A DNA stretch of 64,000 nt, taken from Ruminococcus_G sp964621905 (lineage in GTDB: Bacteria > Bacillota > Clostridia > Lachnospirales > Lachnospiraceae). Each line of letters starts with the position of its first letter. The first letter of the stretch is position 1. The position numbers and the translations under genes were made by a program. The stretch lies in contig CAZUNG010000016.1 in assembly GCA_964621905.1 (NCBI GenBank), forward strand, positions 5,471-69,470. Reading direction: 5' to 3'. Shown piece after piece: positions 7,761 to 16,672 of this stretch. The notes under the pieces were generated by a model that did not search any database, was not told the DNA's origin, and was given only the letters and a program-made list of their open reading frames with translations.

Positions 7761-8936
7761 TCATCGGGCCATTTTATATACTTCGCGGATATCTTCCATA
7801 TTAAGAGGTTTGATTACGCCGATGGTACGTTTGTTCTCAAAACTGCATTTGTAAGCAAGGGTATCAATCTGTTCATCTGTCAATGTGATGCCCATCTCTG
7901 AAATGGAAGTCGGCATGCTGACGAAACGGTAGAAGTTTTCCATCGCTTCAATTCCTTTGAGTGCGGTTTCCGTCAGATCGTTGTCACATGGAATGTCAAA
8001 TACATTGGCTGCGAACTGAGCAAACCGTTCGGTATTATATGGCAATACATAGCGTGCCCAGCTGCCCCATACAGCAGCAAGGCCTGCACCGTGCGCAACA
8101 TCGAACATACCGCCGAGTTCATGCTCCAGCTGATGGGATGCCCAGTCGCCGCCGTCTGTGCCACAGCCCATCAGACCATTGTGAGAGAGGCTTCCCGCCC
8201 ACATGATTTCCGCACGGGCATTATAGTTTTCCGGATCCTGCATCAGGATCCTGGCATTCATCATCACTGTTTTCATCAGTGATTCACACAGATGATCTGT
8301 CAGCTCCATGGTCTGGTTGCTGAAGTAACGTTCCATTGTATGCATCAGGATGTCCACACAGCCGGAGGCTGTCTGATAAGCAGGCAGTGTGTAAGTGAGC
8401 TCAGGGTTCAGAACTGCGAACCGGCAGCGGCAGAGATTGCTTTTATAACCACGCTTCAGCCAGCCGTCTTCATTCGTGAGAACAGAGGAGTCACTCATTT
8501 CACTTCCGGCGGCAGCGATGGTGAGAACACAGCCGATGGGAAGGCATTGATCTGCGACGCGTTTCTTACAGTAAAAATCCCAGACCTCTCCTCCGCAGGC
8601 TGTCCCGTAGCCGATCGCCTTTGCAGAGTCAATCACACTTCCGCCTCCAACGGCGAGGATAAAATCCACACCCTCTTTCCGGCAAAGTTCAATTCCTTCA
8701 CGGGCTTTTGAAATACGCGGGTTTGGAACGACGCCTCCGAGAGAGACATAGTCGATGGAAGCTTCTCTTAACGAGGCATATATGCGGTCCAGAAGACCCG
8801 ATTTGACAGCACTTTGACCGCCGTAATGAACAAGGACTTTTTTGCAGTTCTGTTCTTGAATCAGTTTACCGACCTGTGCTTCGGTATTTTTGCCGAAAAC
8901 GACACGGGTAGGGGTGTAGTATTCAAAGTTTAACAT
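7761..8936 (-). CDS. Iron-containing alcohol dehydrogenase (butanol dehydrogenase-like)
   Basis: A 391-residue group III alcohol dehydrogenase. The NAD(P)-binding GGGS motif lies in AVGGGSVIDSAKAI. Metal ligands are visible as D and H in GCVDILMHTMERYF and two more histidines in SHQLEHELGGMFDVAHGAGL. The closest pattern is the YqdH/BdhA-type enzyme reducing aldehydes such as butyraldehyde with NADPH in fermentation; the exact substrate is not determined by sequence. Start at ATG 8936 has GGGAGGA 8 bases upstream; the longer frame begins in non-coding sequence. It is monocistronic. Confidence 0.9.
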   Translation of the reverse strand: MLNFEYYTPTRVVFGKNTEAQVGKLIQEQNCKKVLVHYGGQSAVKSGLLDRIYASLREASIDYVSLGGVVPNPRISKAREGIELCRKEGVDFILAVGGGSVIDSAKAIGYGTACGGEVWDFYCKKRVADQCLPIGCVLTIAAAGSEMSDSSVLTNEDGWLKRGYKSNLCRCRFAVLNPELTYTLPAYQTASGCVDILMHTMERYFSNQTMELTDHLCESLMKTVMMNARILMQDPENYNARAEIMWAGSLSHNGLMGCGTDGGDWASHQLEHELGGMFDVAHGAGLAAVWGSWARYVLPYNTERFAQFAANVFDIPCDNDLTETALKGIEAMENFYRFVSMPTSISEMGITLTDEQIDTLAYKCSFENKRTIGVIKPLNMEDIREVYKMAR

Positions 8937-9050
8937 GAATGATTCCTCCCTTTTTAAATTTTCTTTCAATTCTATTAAAACAGATTTTGGGGGAACCGTA
9001 AAGTATAAAAAGAAAATGTGCGGTAAATGGAGAATTGTGCGAAATAACGA

Positions 9051-9079
9051 TTGCAAAGTGGACGGTATTCTCGTATAAT
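9051..9079 (+). promoter_or_regulatory. Promoter of glyA
   Basis: TTGCAA, 17-bp spacer, perfect TATAAT. The ~85-base leader that follows contains a small stem-loop (TCCGGAAA / TTTCCGGA near 9094-9114); I recognise no riboswitch. Confidence 0.75.
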
Positions 9080-9167
9080 GATAAAACAGTGTAGTCCGGA
9101 AAGTTCGTTTCCGGAGAGATCAGGTTGACAGAAAATATAGATAGAACAACAGCCAAGGAGGAAAGTC

Positions 9168-10406
9168 ATGTATTCAATTCATGAAATAGAAAACGTAGAT
9201 CCTGAGATAGCAAAAGCAATTGAGGATGAAATTGCGAGACAGAATTCGCACATCGAACTGATCGCATCGGAGAACTGGGTGAGCAAAGCCGTTATGGCAG
9301 CTATGGGCTCACCGCTGACTAACAAATACGCAGAAGGATATCCGGGAAAACGTTATTATGGAGGATGTGAATGCGTTGATGTTGTTGAGACACTGGCGAT
9401 TGACCGTGCAAAACAGCTGTTTGGATGTGAATATGTAAATGTGCAGCCGCATTCAGGAGCGCAGGCTAATATGGCGGTGTTTTTTGCTGCCCTGAAACCG
9501 GGTGATACTGTCATGGGGATGAATCTCGCACATGGCGGACATCTTTCTCATGGAAGTAAAGCAAATCTGTCGGGAGCGTATTTCAATATTGTACCGTATG
9601 GCGTTAACAACGAGGGATTTATTGATTATGACGAAGTGCGCAGAATTGCACTGGAATGCAGGCCAAAAATGATCGTCTGTGGGGCAAGTGCATACGCCAG
9701 AACGATTGATTTCAAAAAATTCCGTGAAATTGCGGATGAAGTTGGCGCATATTTGATGGCAGATATTGCACATATCGCAGGTCTTGTGGCAACAGGAGAG
9801 CATCCAAGCCCGATACCATATGCACATGTGACGACAACGACAACACATAAGACACTGCGCGGGCCCCGCGGCGGTATGATTATGAGCAGTAATGCCGTTG
9901 CCGAAGAGCTGCGTCTGAATAAAGCAGTGTTCCCCGGAATTCAGGGAGGTCCGCTGATGCATGTGATTGCTGCCAAGGCTGTCTGCTTCAAAGAAGCGCT
10001 GCAGCCGGAATATAAAGAGTATCAGGCAAATATTGTAAAAAATGCAAAAGCACTCTGTGCAGGTTTGCTGAACCGCGGAATCAAAATCGTATCTGGAGGG
10101 ACGGACAACCATCTGATGCTTGTAGATCTGACGGATAAAAACATTACGGGCAAGGATATGGAACATCTGTTGGATGAGGCGAATATCACATGCAATAAGA
10201 ATACGATTCCGAATGATCCGCAGTCCGCAAACGTGACAAGCGGAGTCCGCCTGGGAACTGCTGCAGTGACAGCGCGCGGTATGAATGCTGATGATATGGA
10301 TAAAATTGCAGAGGCGATAGCTTTGATGGTAGAGAGTGCTGACAACAGTGCCAGGGCTAAGGCCATTGTAGAAGAACTGACAGTGAGATATCCGCTGAAC
10401 GCATAA
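9168..10406 (+). CDS. glyA: Serine hydroxymethyltransferase
   Basis: A 412-residue PLP enzyme that interconverts serine and glycine and loads one-carbon units on tetrahydrofolate. The PLP lysine sits in TTTTTHKTLRGPRGG; the N-terminal IELIASEN and TNKYAEGYPGKRYYGG motifs are intact. AAGGAGG lies 7 bases before the ATG. It has its own promoter and terminator, so it is a single-gene unit. Full family length with no abnormality. Confidence 0.97.
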   Translation: MYSIHEIENVDPEIAKAIEDEIARQNSHIELIASENWVSKAVMAAMGSPLTNKYAEGYPGKRYYGGCECVDVVETLAIDRAKQLFGCEYVNVQPHSGAQANMAVFFAALKPGDTVMGMNLAHGGHLSHGSKANLSGAYFNIVPYGVNNEGFIDYDEVRRIALECRPKMIVCGASAYARTIDFKKFREIADEVGAYLMADIAHIAGLVATGEHPSPIPYAHVTTTTTHKTLRGPRGGMIMSSNAVAEELRLNKAVFPGIQGGPLMHVIAAKAVCFKEALQPEYKEYQANIVKNAKALCAGLLNRGIKIVSGGTDNHLMLVDLTDKNITGKDMEHLLDEANITCNKNTIPNDPQSANVTSGVRLGTAAVTARGMNADDMDKIAEAIALMVESADNSARAKAIVEELTVRYPLNA

Positions 10407-10421
10407 GAACTATTACGGAAG

Positions 10422-10449
10422 AAAACGCTCTTATTTTGGGGGCGTTTTT
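10422..10449 (+). terminator. Terminator of glyA
   Basis: Stem AAAACGC / GCGTTTT with trailing T-run. It occupies the beginning of a spurious upstream extension of the next gene, which argues for that gene starting at 10478. Confidence 0.8.
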
Positions 10450-10477
10450 CCATTTGCTGCGAGGGAAAGAGCGACGT

Positions 10478-12241
10478 ATGAAGATTTTACTGGCTGCTGT
10501 TAATGCCAAATATATTCATTCCAATCTGGCGGTCTACAGCCTGTACCGCTATACAAAAAAATACCGGAACTATGTGTCCATGAAAGAATATACAATCAAT
10601 CAGAGGACGGAAGAGATCATGGAGAGCATTTACCGCAGGCGGCCGGATGTCCTGTGCTTTTCGTGTTATATCTGGAATATTTCAATGATCAGAGAACTTG
10701 CAGCACAGCTGCATAAAGTACTGCCGGATCTGAAAATATGGCTGGGCGGACCGGAGGTATCCTATGATGCCGCAAGGGAGCTGACCGGTCTGCCAAGTGC
10801 TGCTGGGGTGATGCGGGGTGAGGGGGAAGAGACGTTTTTGCAGCTGGTCCGTCATTATGTAGATCACACTGTTCCGCTGGATGAAATAGGAGGGATTACT
10901 TATCGCAGTGCGGCGGGAGCGATTGTGGAAAATCCCGGACGCAGATTGCTTGATATGAAAGACATTCCGTTTCCTTATGATGACCTCTCAGAATTTAGAC
11001 ATAGGATTATTTATTATGAGACGAGCAGAGGCTGTCCGTTTTCCTGCAGCTATTGTCTTTCCTCGATCGATAAGAAACTGCGGTTTCGCCCGTATGAAGC
11101 GGTGAGAGGGGAGCTGGCCTTTTTTTTGAAAAACCGTGTGCGGCAGGTGAAATTTGTTGACCGGACGTTTAACTGTCAAAAAGATCATGCCAGAAAAATC
11201 TGGCGGTTTTTGCTGGAGAATGACAATGGTGTGACGAATTTCCATTTTGAAATTGCTGCGGATCTTCTGGAAGAAGAAGACTTCCGGATATTATCCGGGA
11301 TGCGGCCTGGTCTTGTGCAGCTGGAGATTGGCGTGCAGTCAACAAATCCGGATACACTGTGGGAGATCAAAAGGACAATGAACTTTGATAAGGTCTGTAC
11401 GGCAGTTCGGACTGTCCAAAAATTTCATAACATTCATCAGCATCTGGACCTGATCGCAGGACTGCCGTATGAAGGATATGAAAGCTTTAAAAAATCGTTC
11501 AATGACGTTTTCAGCCTGTACCCGGAACAGCTTCAACTAGGATTTCTGAAAGTGCTGAAAGGGTCTTACATGTGGGAGCAGGCCGGTATGTACGGCTGTG
11601 TCTGGAGAGACGTGGAACCGTATGAGGTATTATTTACCGATTGGATTTCGTATGAGGAACTGTTAGAGTTAAAACGAGTAGAAGAAATGGTGGAGGTCTA
11701 TTACAACAGCGGACAGTTTGCATATACGATACGTTTCCTGATCAGGCAGCTCGGAGCGCCGTTCGACTTTTTTGAAGCTCTGGGAAGATTTTACGACGGA
11801 CACGGTTATCTGGGAATTTCCCATTCCCGTTCCCGGCGCTATGAGATACTGCTGGAGTTTATCCGGGAAGTCTGTCCCTGTGGGATCCCTAAATGTAAGG
11901 ACCTGCTTACTTTTGATTATTATCTCAGGGAAAATGCGAAAAGCCGGCCAGCGTGGTCACCGGAGTCTTCCATCAGCCAGGCACAGATGAAGATGTATTA
12001 TGAAGGTCTGTATGACGGTATCCTTTCTCATTACAGTGAGTTTGATCACAAACAGGTCCGCAGAATGACACATATGGAAGCGTTTGAGCACGGGGGCCCG
12101 GCGGATGGAGAAGTACGGTGCTGCATTGTGCTGTTTGACTATGAGCGGCGGAATCCTTTGACGAATGATGCCGGCTGGCACCTCATAAGGAGTGAAGATA
12201 CCGATGACAAAGAGAACAGGAGAAATACTGCAACTTCTTGA
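10478..12241 (+). CDS. B12-binding-domain radical SAM protein (DUF4080 family)
   Basis: A 587-residue protein. Residues ~1-150 form a cobalamin-binding-like Rossmann domain (MKILLAAVNAKYIHSNLAVY); then comes a radical SAM domain whose 4Fe-4S ligands are the three cysteines of SRGCPFSCSYC; then a C-terminal DUF4080 region. The reaction is unknown; family members are common in clostridia and are predicted to modify a substrate by radical chemistry. Start at ATG 10478; the longer frame would overlap the glyA terminator. Its end overlaps the start of nth by 38 bases, so the two are likely translated from one message. Confidence 0.85.
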   Translation: MKILLAAVNAKYIHSNLAVYSLYRYTKKYRNYVSMKEYTINQRTEEIMESIYRRRPDVLCFSCYIWNISMIRELAAQLHKVLPDLKIWLGGPEVSYDAARELTGLPSAAGVMRGEGEETFLQLVRHYVDHTVPLDEIGGITYRSAAGAIVENPGRRLLDMKDIPFPYDDLSEFRHRIIYYETSRGCPFSCSYCLSSIDKKLRFRPYEAVRGELAFFLKNRVRQVKFVDRTFNCQKDHARKIWRFLLENDNGVTNFHFEIAADLLEEEDFRILSGMRPGLVQLEIGVQSTNPDTLWEIKRTMNFDKVCTAVRTVQKFHNIHQHLDLIAGLPYEGYESFKKSFNDVFSLYPEQLQLGFLKVLKGSYMWEQAGMYGCVWRDVEPYEVLFTDWISYEELLELKRVEEMVEVYYNSGQFAYTIRFLIRQLGAPFDFFEALGRFYDGHGYLGISHSRSRRYEILLEFIREVCPCGIPKCKDLLTFDYYLRENAKSRPAWSPESSISQAQMKMYYEGLYDGILSHYSEFDHKQVRRMTHMEAFEHGGPADGEVRCCIVLFDYERRNPLTNDAGWHLIRSEDTDDKENRRNTATS

Positions 12242-12839
12242 TGAAACATACACGCGCGAGTATAAGTGCTATCTGGATCACGAGAATCCAGAACAATTAC
12301 TGATCGCGACCATGCTGAGTGCACAGTGTACAGATGCGAGAGTCAATATTGTGACGAAAGATTTATTTGTAAAATATCCAGATATGATGGCGTTTGCACA
12401 GGCCGATCTTCATGAACTGGAACAGGATATTAAATCAACCGGTTTTTATCATAATAAAGCGAAGAACCTGATCGGCTGTGCTAAAAAGCTTGTGGAAGAA
12501 TTCGACGGAAAAGTGCCGGAAAGTCTGGAAGCGCTCGTATCGCTTCCGGGTGTGGGACGAAAAACAGCAAATGTGATCCGGGGAAATATTTTTCATGAAC
12601 CAAGTATCGTTGTGGATACTCATGTGAAGAGGATTTCACGCAGGCTGGGGCTGACCAAAGAACAAGATCCGGAAAAGATAGAGTATGATCTGATGAAGGC
12701 ACTTCCAAAAGATCACTGGATTCTGTACAATATTCAGATCATTACCTTTGGGCGGCAGATTTGTTTTGCACGCAGTCCGAAATGTGAGGAGTGCTTTCTG
12801 ACAAAGTACTGCAGAGAAAATGGTGGAAAGAAAAAATGA
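12204..12839 (+). CDS. nth: Endonuclease III (DNA glycosylase/AP lyase)
   Basis: A 211-residue base-excision repair enzyme removing oxidised pyrimidines. The helix-hairpin-helix LPGVGRKTANVI carries the catalytic lysine, and the catalytic aspartate is in VVDTHVKR. The C-terminal iron-sulfur loop has the exact C-x6-C-x2-C-x5-C spacing. I chose ATG 12204, 11 bases after AAGGAG, over GTG 12192, which abuts the binding site. Its stop overlaps the start of the next gene (ATGA), indicating translational coupling. Confidence 0.95.
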   Translation: MTKRTGEILQLLDETYTREYKCYLDHENPEQLLIATMLSAQCTDARVNIVTKDLFVKYPDMMAFAQADLHELEQDIKSTGFYHNKAKNLIGCAKKLVEEFDGKVPESLEALVSLPGVGRKTANVIRGNIFHEPSIVVDTHVKRISRRLGLTKEQDPEKIEYDLMKALPKDHWILYNIQIITFGRQICFARSPKCEECFLTKYCRENGGKKK

Positions 12840-13546
12840 AGTCATGTATTGTATTAGACCTTGAGACAACAGGACTGCAGCCCCGGACGGACCGCATCCT
12901 GGAGATTGGGGCACTAAAAATTGAAGACGGACAGGAGACGGATTCGTATCATGTGCTGATCAATCCGCAGATGCAGATTCCTTACCGGATACAGGAGCTG
13001 ACAGGTATTTCACAGGCGATGGCGGAAGCGGGCGGTGATCCGGAGGAGGCATTGAGAGGCTTTCTGGATTTCTGCGGTGAACTTCCGCTTCTGGGACATA
13101 ATATCATGTTTGATTATAGTTTTGTCAAACATAAAGCGGTTAATCTGGGATTGACATTCGAAAAGGAGGCCGTGGACACGCTGAAAATTGCGCAAAAGGT
13201 GCTGCCGGATCTTGCCAGCCGAAGCCTTGCTGCGCTTTGCAGACATTACCGTATCGATCAGGGCAATGCCCACCGGGCACTCGACGATACGAAAAGTACC
13301 TGGCAGCTGTATCAATGCCTGGAGCGGGATTTTTTTAAGGGCCGTCCTGAGATTTTTAAACCTCAGAAACTCGTCTGTGCCGTAAAAAAGCAGGGGCCGA
13401 TTACATTTTCACAAAAAGTTTACTTGAATGATTTACTCAGATATCATAGAATAGAGACGGACGTAAAAATTGACAGTCTTACCAAGAGTGAGGCTTCCCG
13501 GATGATTGATAAGATTATATTGAATTATGGAAGAATAATGAGGTAA
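12836..13546 (+). CDS. DEDDh 3'-5' exonuclease (DnaQ/PolC epsilon-like)
   Basis: A 236-residue protein. The exonuclease domain occupies residues 1-170: VLDLETTG provides the first D and E, LLGHNIMFD the second D, and HRALDD the H and last D of the DEDDh set, which bind two metal ions. The C-terminal 65 residues resemble a small SAP/helical tail often attached to such clostridial exonucleases. It acts on single-stranded DNA or RNA 3' ends, and its exact role is unknown. The start overlaps the nth stop by three bases (12837-12839). Confidence 0.88.
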   Translation: MKSCIVLDLETTGLQPRTDRILEIGALKIEDGQETDSYHVLINPQMQIPYRIQELTGISQAMAEAGGDPEEALRGFLDFCGELPLLGHNIMFDYSFVKHKAVNLGLTFEKEAVDTLKIAQKVLPDLASRSLAALCRHYRIDQGNAHRALDDTKSTWQLYQCLERDFFKGRPEIFKPQKLVCAVKKQGPITFSQKVYLNDLLRYHRIETDVKIDSLTKSEASRMIDKIILNYGRIMR

Positions 13547-13552
13547 TGAATC

Positions 13553-13651
13553 ATGAAAAATTCAAAAGTAAAACGAATTATTGCTGCTGTTATTGCGATC
13601 GCACTGGTACTGGCCATGGTTGTCCCGATGGCGCTGGAGTTTCTGCTGTAA
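13553..13651 (+). CDS. Small single-pass membrane protein (32 residues)
   Basis: ATG at 13553, six bases after the exonuclease stop, opens a 33-codon frame: a short basic head (MKNSKVKR) followed by one hydrophobic helix (IIAAVIAIALVLAMVVPMAL). The composition is that of a small membrane peptide or an uncleaved signal anchor. The upstream GAGGTAATG could serve as a ribosome binding site. It lies between the exonuclease and VanW genes in one apparent transcript. No function is known; conservation in relatives would be needed to raise confidence. Confidence 0.55.
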   Translation: MKNSKVKRIIAAVIAIALVLAMVVPMALEFLL

Positions 13652-13667
13652 GAAGGGTTGAGGGCGG

Positions 13668-15107
13668 ATGCAGAAAAATAGAGTGGCAACAGATATAGGA
13701 ATTTTCATAATCTGCCTGTTTTTGTGTATGGTCTGCACGAGACAGGTGTTTGCAGACGATCAAACCTCCCCGGTGATGCTGGAGGGGGTTTTTATTGACG
13801 GCGTCGATGTATCGGGAATGACACGCGAGGAGGCCGTCCTGGCGATAGAGGACCATATGGAAGAAATGAAAGGCTATCGTATTCAGATGCATATTGGGGA
13901 CCATATCGTGAGTGCGACAGCCGGTGAACTTGGTCTTTACTGGAAAAATGAGGAGGTTGTGGACAAGGCGCTTGCCTTTGGGCAAGCGGGCAATATAGTC
14001 CGGCAGTATAAGGCCAAACAGGACCTTCGGCAGGAGACTGTCCGGTTTGTGCTGGAGTACGGCGTGAATGCCGGGACGGCAAAAGAGATGCTGAACGAAA
14101 AATGTGTGCCGCTGGACTGTGAGCCGCAGAATGCATCAATGACACGTACGGAAGATGGCTTTCAGATTGTAAAAGAAACGCAGGGTGTGAAAATTAAAAT
14201 CGATGAGTCTGTCGAGGTACTGACGGAGTATCTCTCAAAATTATGGAGATCAGGACTAGGGATCGTCGAACTTCCGGCAGAGATAACAGAGCCGGAACAC
14301 AAATCATCAGAACTGGCACAGGTCCAGGATATTATCGGAACCGCGAGCACAGACTATTCATCGAGCAGCTCCGCGCGAGCCCAGAACATAGCGACAGGCA
14401 CCAGTTTTATCAATGGATCGGTACTGTATCCGGGAGAGACCTTCTCGGTGGAGAGCGCCCTGGTACCGTTTGATGCTGAAAATGGATACGAACCGGCACC
14501 CTCGTATGAAAACGGAGATGTGGTGGACAGCTACGGAGGCGGTATCTGCCAGGTTTCCACAACGCTTTATATGGCTTTGCTGCGGGCGGAGATCGAGGTA
14601 ACGGAGCGGTATAATCACTCGATGATTGTGAAATATGTGAAACCGTCCATGGATGCTGCCATTGCAGAGGGATCAAAAGATCTCCAGTTTGTCAATAACC
14701 TGGATGCACCCATTTACATTGAAGGCTATACGGACGGCGGAGAGGTTGGATTTGTGATCTATGGTAAAGAGTACCGGCCGGAGAACCGCGAAGTGTCATA
14801 TGAAAGTGAGACACTGGAGACGGTAGAACCGACGGTGGAGCTGACCGCATCTCAGGATCCGCTGGGAACAATCAGGCAGACGTCTTCTTCTCATACGGGT
14901 TATACTGCCTGTCTCTGGAAGACAGTGACGGTTGACGGCGTACAGGAGAGCAGGGGTCAGGTAAACAGCAGTACATATAATATGTCACCGACGCGGTATA
15001 CGGTGGGGGTCAGCACAAGTGACGGCACAGCCGCAGCTGAGATTCAGGCTGCCGTAGACTCCAATGATCTGGACAAGGTGCATGCGGTGATTAATAAATA
15101 TAGTTGA
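13668..15107 (+). CDS. VanW-family cell-surface protein
   Basis: A 479-residue exported protein: signal peptide at residues 1-29, a peptidoglycan-binding-like region of the type found with YkuD/VanW proteins (~35-210), then a VanW domain (~225-370) with the diagnostic GGGICQVSTTLY stretch, and a G5-like C-terminal domain. VanW occurs in some vancomycin clusters but is widespread in clostridia, where its role in the envelope is unknown. It does not by itself indicate vancomycin resistance, and no van ligase genes are nearby. Start ATG 13668 with GAGGGCGG directly upstream. Confidence 0.85.
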   Translation: MQKNRVATDIGIFIICLFLCMVCTRQVFADDQTSPVMLEGVFIDGVDVSGMTREEAVLAIEDHMEEMKGYRIQMHIGDHIVSATAGELGLYWKNEEVVDKALAFGQAGNIVRQYKAKQDLRQETVRFVLEYGVNAGTAKEMLNEKCVPLDCEPQNASMTRTEDGFQIVKETQGVKIKIDESVEVLTEYLSKLWRSGLGIVELPAEITEPEHKSSELAQVQDIIGTASTDYSSSSSARAQNIATGTSFINGSVLYPGETFSVESALVPFDAENGYEPAPSYENGDVVDSYGGGICQVSTTLYMALLRAEIEVTERYNHSMIVKYVKPSMDAAIAEGSKDLQFVNNLDAPIYIEGYTDGGEVGFVIYGKEYRPENREVSYESETLETVEPTVELTASQDPLGTIRQTSSSHTGYTACLWKTVTVDGVQESRGQVNSSTYNMSPTRYTVGVSTSDGTAAAEIQAAVDSNDLDKVHAVINKYS

Positions 15108-15146
15108 TGCTATATCAACACTGGACAGAGAGGAAACAGACAAAGA

Positions 15147-16133
15147 ATGAAAATTGGGAAATTGCCGGAAAGTGTTCTGGTGCGTTCGATTTTAAAACAG
15201 GTAAAACACAGGAGAGAGGAAGTGCTTCTCGGGCCAGGTGTCGGACAGGACTGTGCCGCACTGCAGCTTAAAGACGGAGAGGTCTTTGTGATGTCCACGG
15301 ATCCTATTACGGGTACGACGAAGGACCTGGGAAGCCACAGCATTCATATCACGGCCAATGATCTGGCGGCATCCGGTGCAGAACCAGTGGGTGTCATGCT
15401 CACGGCCATGCTGCCGGATACGGTGGAGGAACCGGAGATACGAAAACTGATGCAGGATATTGAGAAAACCTGCGAACTGCTTGGGATGGAGGTGCTGGGA
15501 GGCCATACAGAGATAACAAATGTTGTCCTTCAGCCGTTGATATCAGTTACCGGAGTCGGGAAAATCCGGCGTGAGGATCTGCTCGCCACCATGCAGATGA
15601 AACCGCATCAGGATATTATCATCAGCAAATGGATTGGGCTTGAGGCGACGACAATTCTTGCCAAAGAGAAGGAGATCGAATTAAAACGCGTATTCTCAGA
15701 TAATTTCATCAGTACAGCAAAGAATTTCGATGCCTACTTATCGGTTGTGCCGGATGCCGCGATCGCAAAAGAATGTGGAGTGTCTGCCATGCATGACATT
15801 ACAGAGGGAGGTGTCTTTGGGGCTCTCTGGGAGATGGCGGAAGGCGCCGGTGTTGGTCTTGAAGTCGACCTGAAAAAAATTCCCATCCGTCAGGAGACGG
15901 TGGAGATCTGTGAGTTTTTTGGAGTCAATCCATACCTGATCATGTCAAGCGGTTCGATGATGATCGCTGCAGATGACGGGCCTTTGGTGGTTCGGGAACT
16001 GAAGAAGGCCGGGATAGAGGCCACGGTGATTGGCCGTACGACCGACGGAAATGACAGGATCCTGCGAAATGGCGATGATGTCCGTTATCTGGATCGCCCG
16101 CAGACAGATGAACTGTACAAAGTACTGGGATAA
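15147..16133 (+). CDS. AIR-synthase-related ATP-binding protein (HypE/ThiL/PurM fold)
   Basis: A 328-residue protein of the AIRS superfamily. The N-terminal half contains GPGVGQDCAALQL and the glycine/aspartate-rich metal-ATP motif; the C-terminal half contains MHDITEGGVFGALWEMAE, which matches the HypE consensus. HypE dehydrates a carbamoyl group during [NiFe]-hydrogenase maturation, but no other hyp or hydrogenase genes are seen here, so the substrate is open. It lies between VanW and trmL on the same strand with short gaps and is probably co-transcribed. Confidence 0.8.
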   Translation: MKIGKLPESVLVRSILKQVKHRREEVLLGPGVGQDCAALQLKDGEVFVMSTDPITGTTKDLGSHSIHITANDLAASGAEPVGVMLTAMLPDTVEEPEIRKLMQDIEKTCELLGMEVLGGHTEITNVVLQPLISVTGVGKIRREDLLATMQMKPHQDIIISKWIGLEATTILAKEKEIELKRVFSDNFISTAKNFDAYLSVVPDAAIAKECGVSAMHDITEGGVFGALWEMAEGAGVGLEVDLKKIPIRQETVEICEFFGVNPYLIMSSGSMMIAADDGPLVVRELKKAGIEATVIGRTTDGNDRILRNGDDVRYLDRPQTDELYKVLG

Positions 16134-16150
16134 ATGAGGATATTGACAAG

Positions 16151-16648
16151 ATGGCAATGAACATTGTATTATTTGAGCCGGAAATCCCTGCGAATACGGG
16201 AAATATCGGCAGAACGTGTGTTGCTTCCGGTACAAGGCTGCACCTGATTGAACCGCTTGGTTTTATGCTGAATGAAAAACAAATCAGACGTGCAGGAATG
16301 GACTACTGGGATGATCTGGAGGTCACACGGTATATTAATTACGAAGATTTTTTAAGCAAAAATCAGGGTGCGAAGATTTACATGGCGTCAACGAAGGCGC
16401 CGCGCATTTATACGGATGTGCAGTATGAAGAAGATTGTTACATCATGTTCGGAAAGGAAAGCGCAGGAATACCGGAGGAGATTCTTTTGGAAAATCAGGA
16501 TACAGTGATCCGGATACCGATGATGAATGGCATACGTTCCCTGAATCTTGGCAATTCTGTGGCGATCGTCTTGTATGAAGCGCTTCGCCAGAATGGATTT
16601 GCCCATATGCAGATGGAAGGTTATCTGACAAAGTATGACTGGAAATAA
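16151..16648 (+). CDS. trmL: tRNA (cytidine/uridine-34 2'-O)-methyltransferase
   Basis: A 165-residue SPOUT methyltransferase. Its trefoil-knot motifs are visible: EPEIPANTGNIGRTC (motif 1), MFGKESAGIPEE (motif 2) and RIPMMNGIRSLNLGNSVAIVLYEALRQ (motif 3). It methylates the wobble ribose of tRNA-Leu isoacceptors. Family-normal length. GTG/ATG alternatives are absent; ATG 16157 is also possible, and 16151 is preferred for spacing to GAGGA. The gene ends in a terminator. Confidence 0.93.
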   Translation: MAMNIVLFEPEIPANTGNIGRTCVASGTRLHLIEPLGFMLNEKQIRRAGMDYWDDLEVTRYINYEDFLSKNQGAKIYMASTKAPRIYTDVQYEEDCYIMFGKESAGIPEEILLENQDTVIRIPMMNGIRSLNLGNSVAIVLYEALRQNGFAHMQMEGYLTKYDWK

Positions 16649-16672
16649 AAAAAGTGCCGAGGCACTTTTTTT
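16647..16672. terminator. Bidirectional terminator between trmL and the histidine kinase
   Basis: Stem AAAAAAAGTGC / GCACTTTTTTT with a CGAG tetraloop, T-runs on both strands, between converging genes. Confidence 0.85.

Noticed and set aside
10436..10477. Longer N-terminus for the radical SAM protein
   Set aside because: The extension would be translated through the glyA terminator and the family starts at MKILLAAVNA.
13668..15107. VanW as evidence of vancomycin resistance
   Set aside because: VanW is widespread in clostridia without van operons, and no vanH/A/X or vanRS genes are present.
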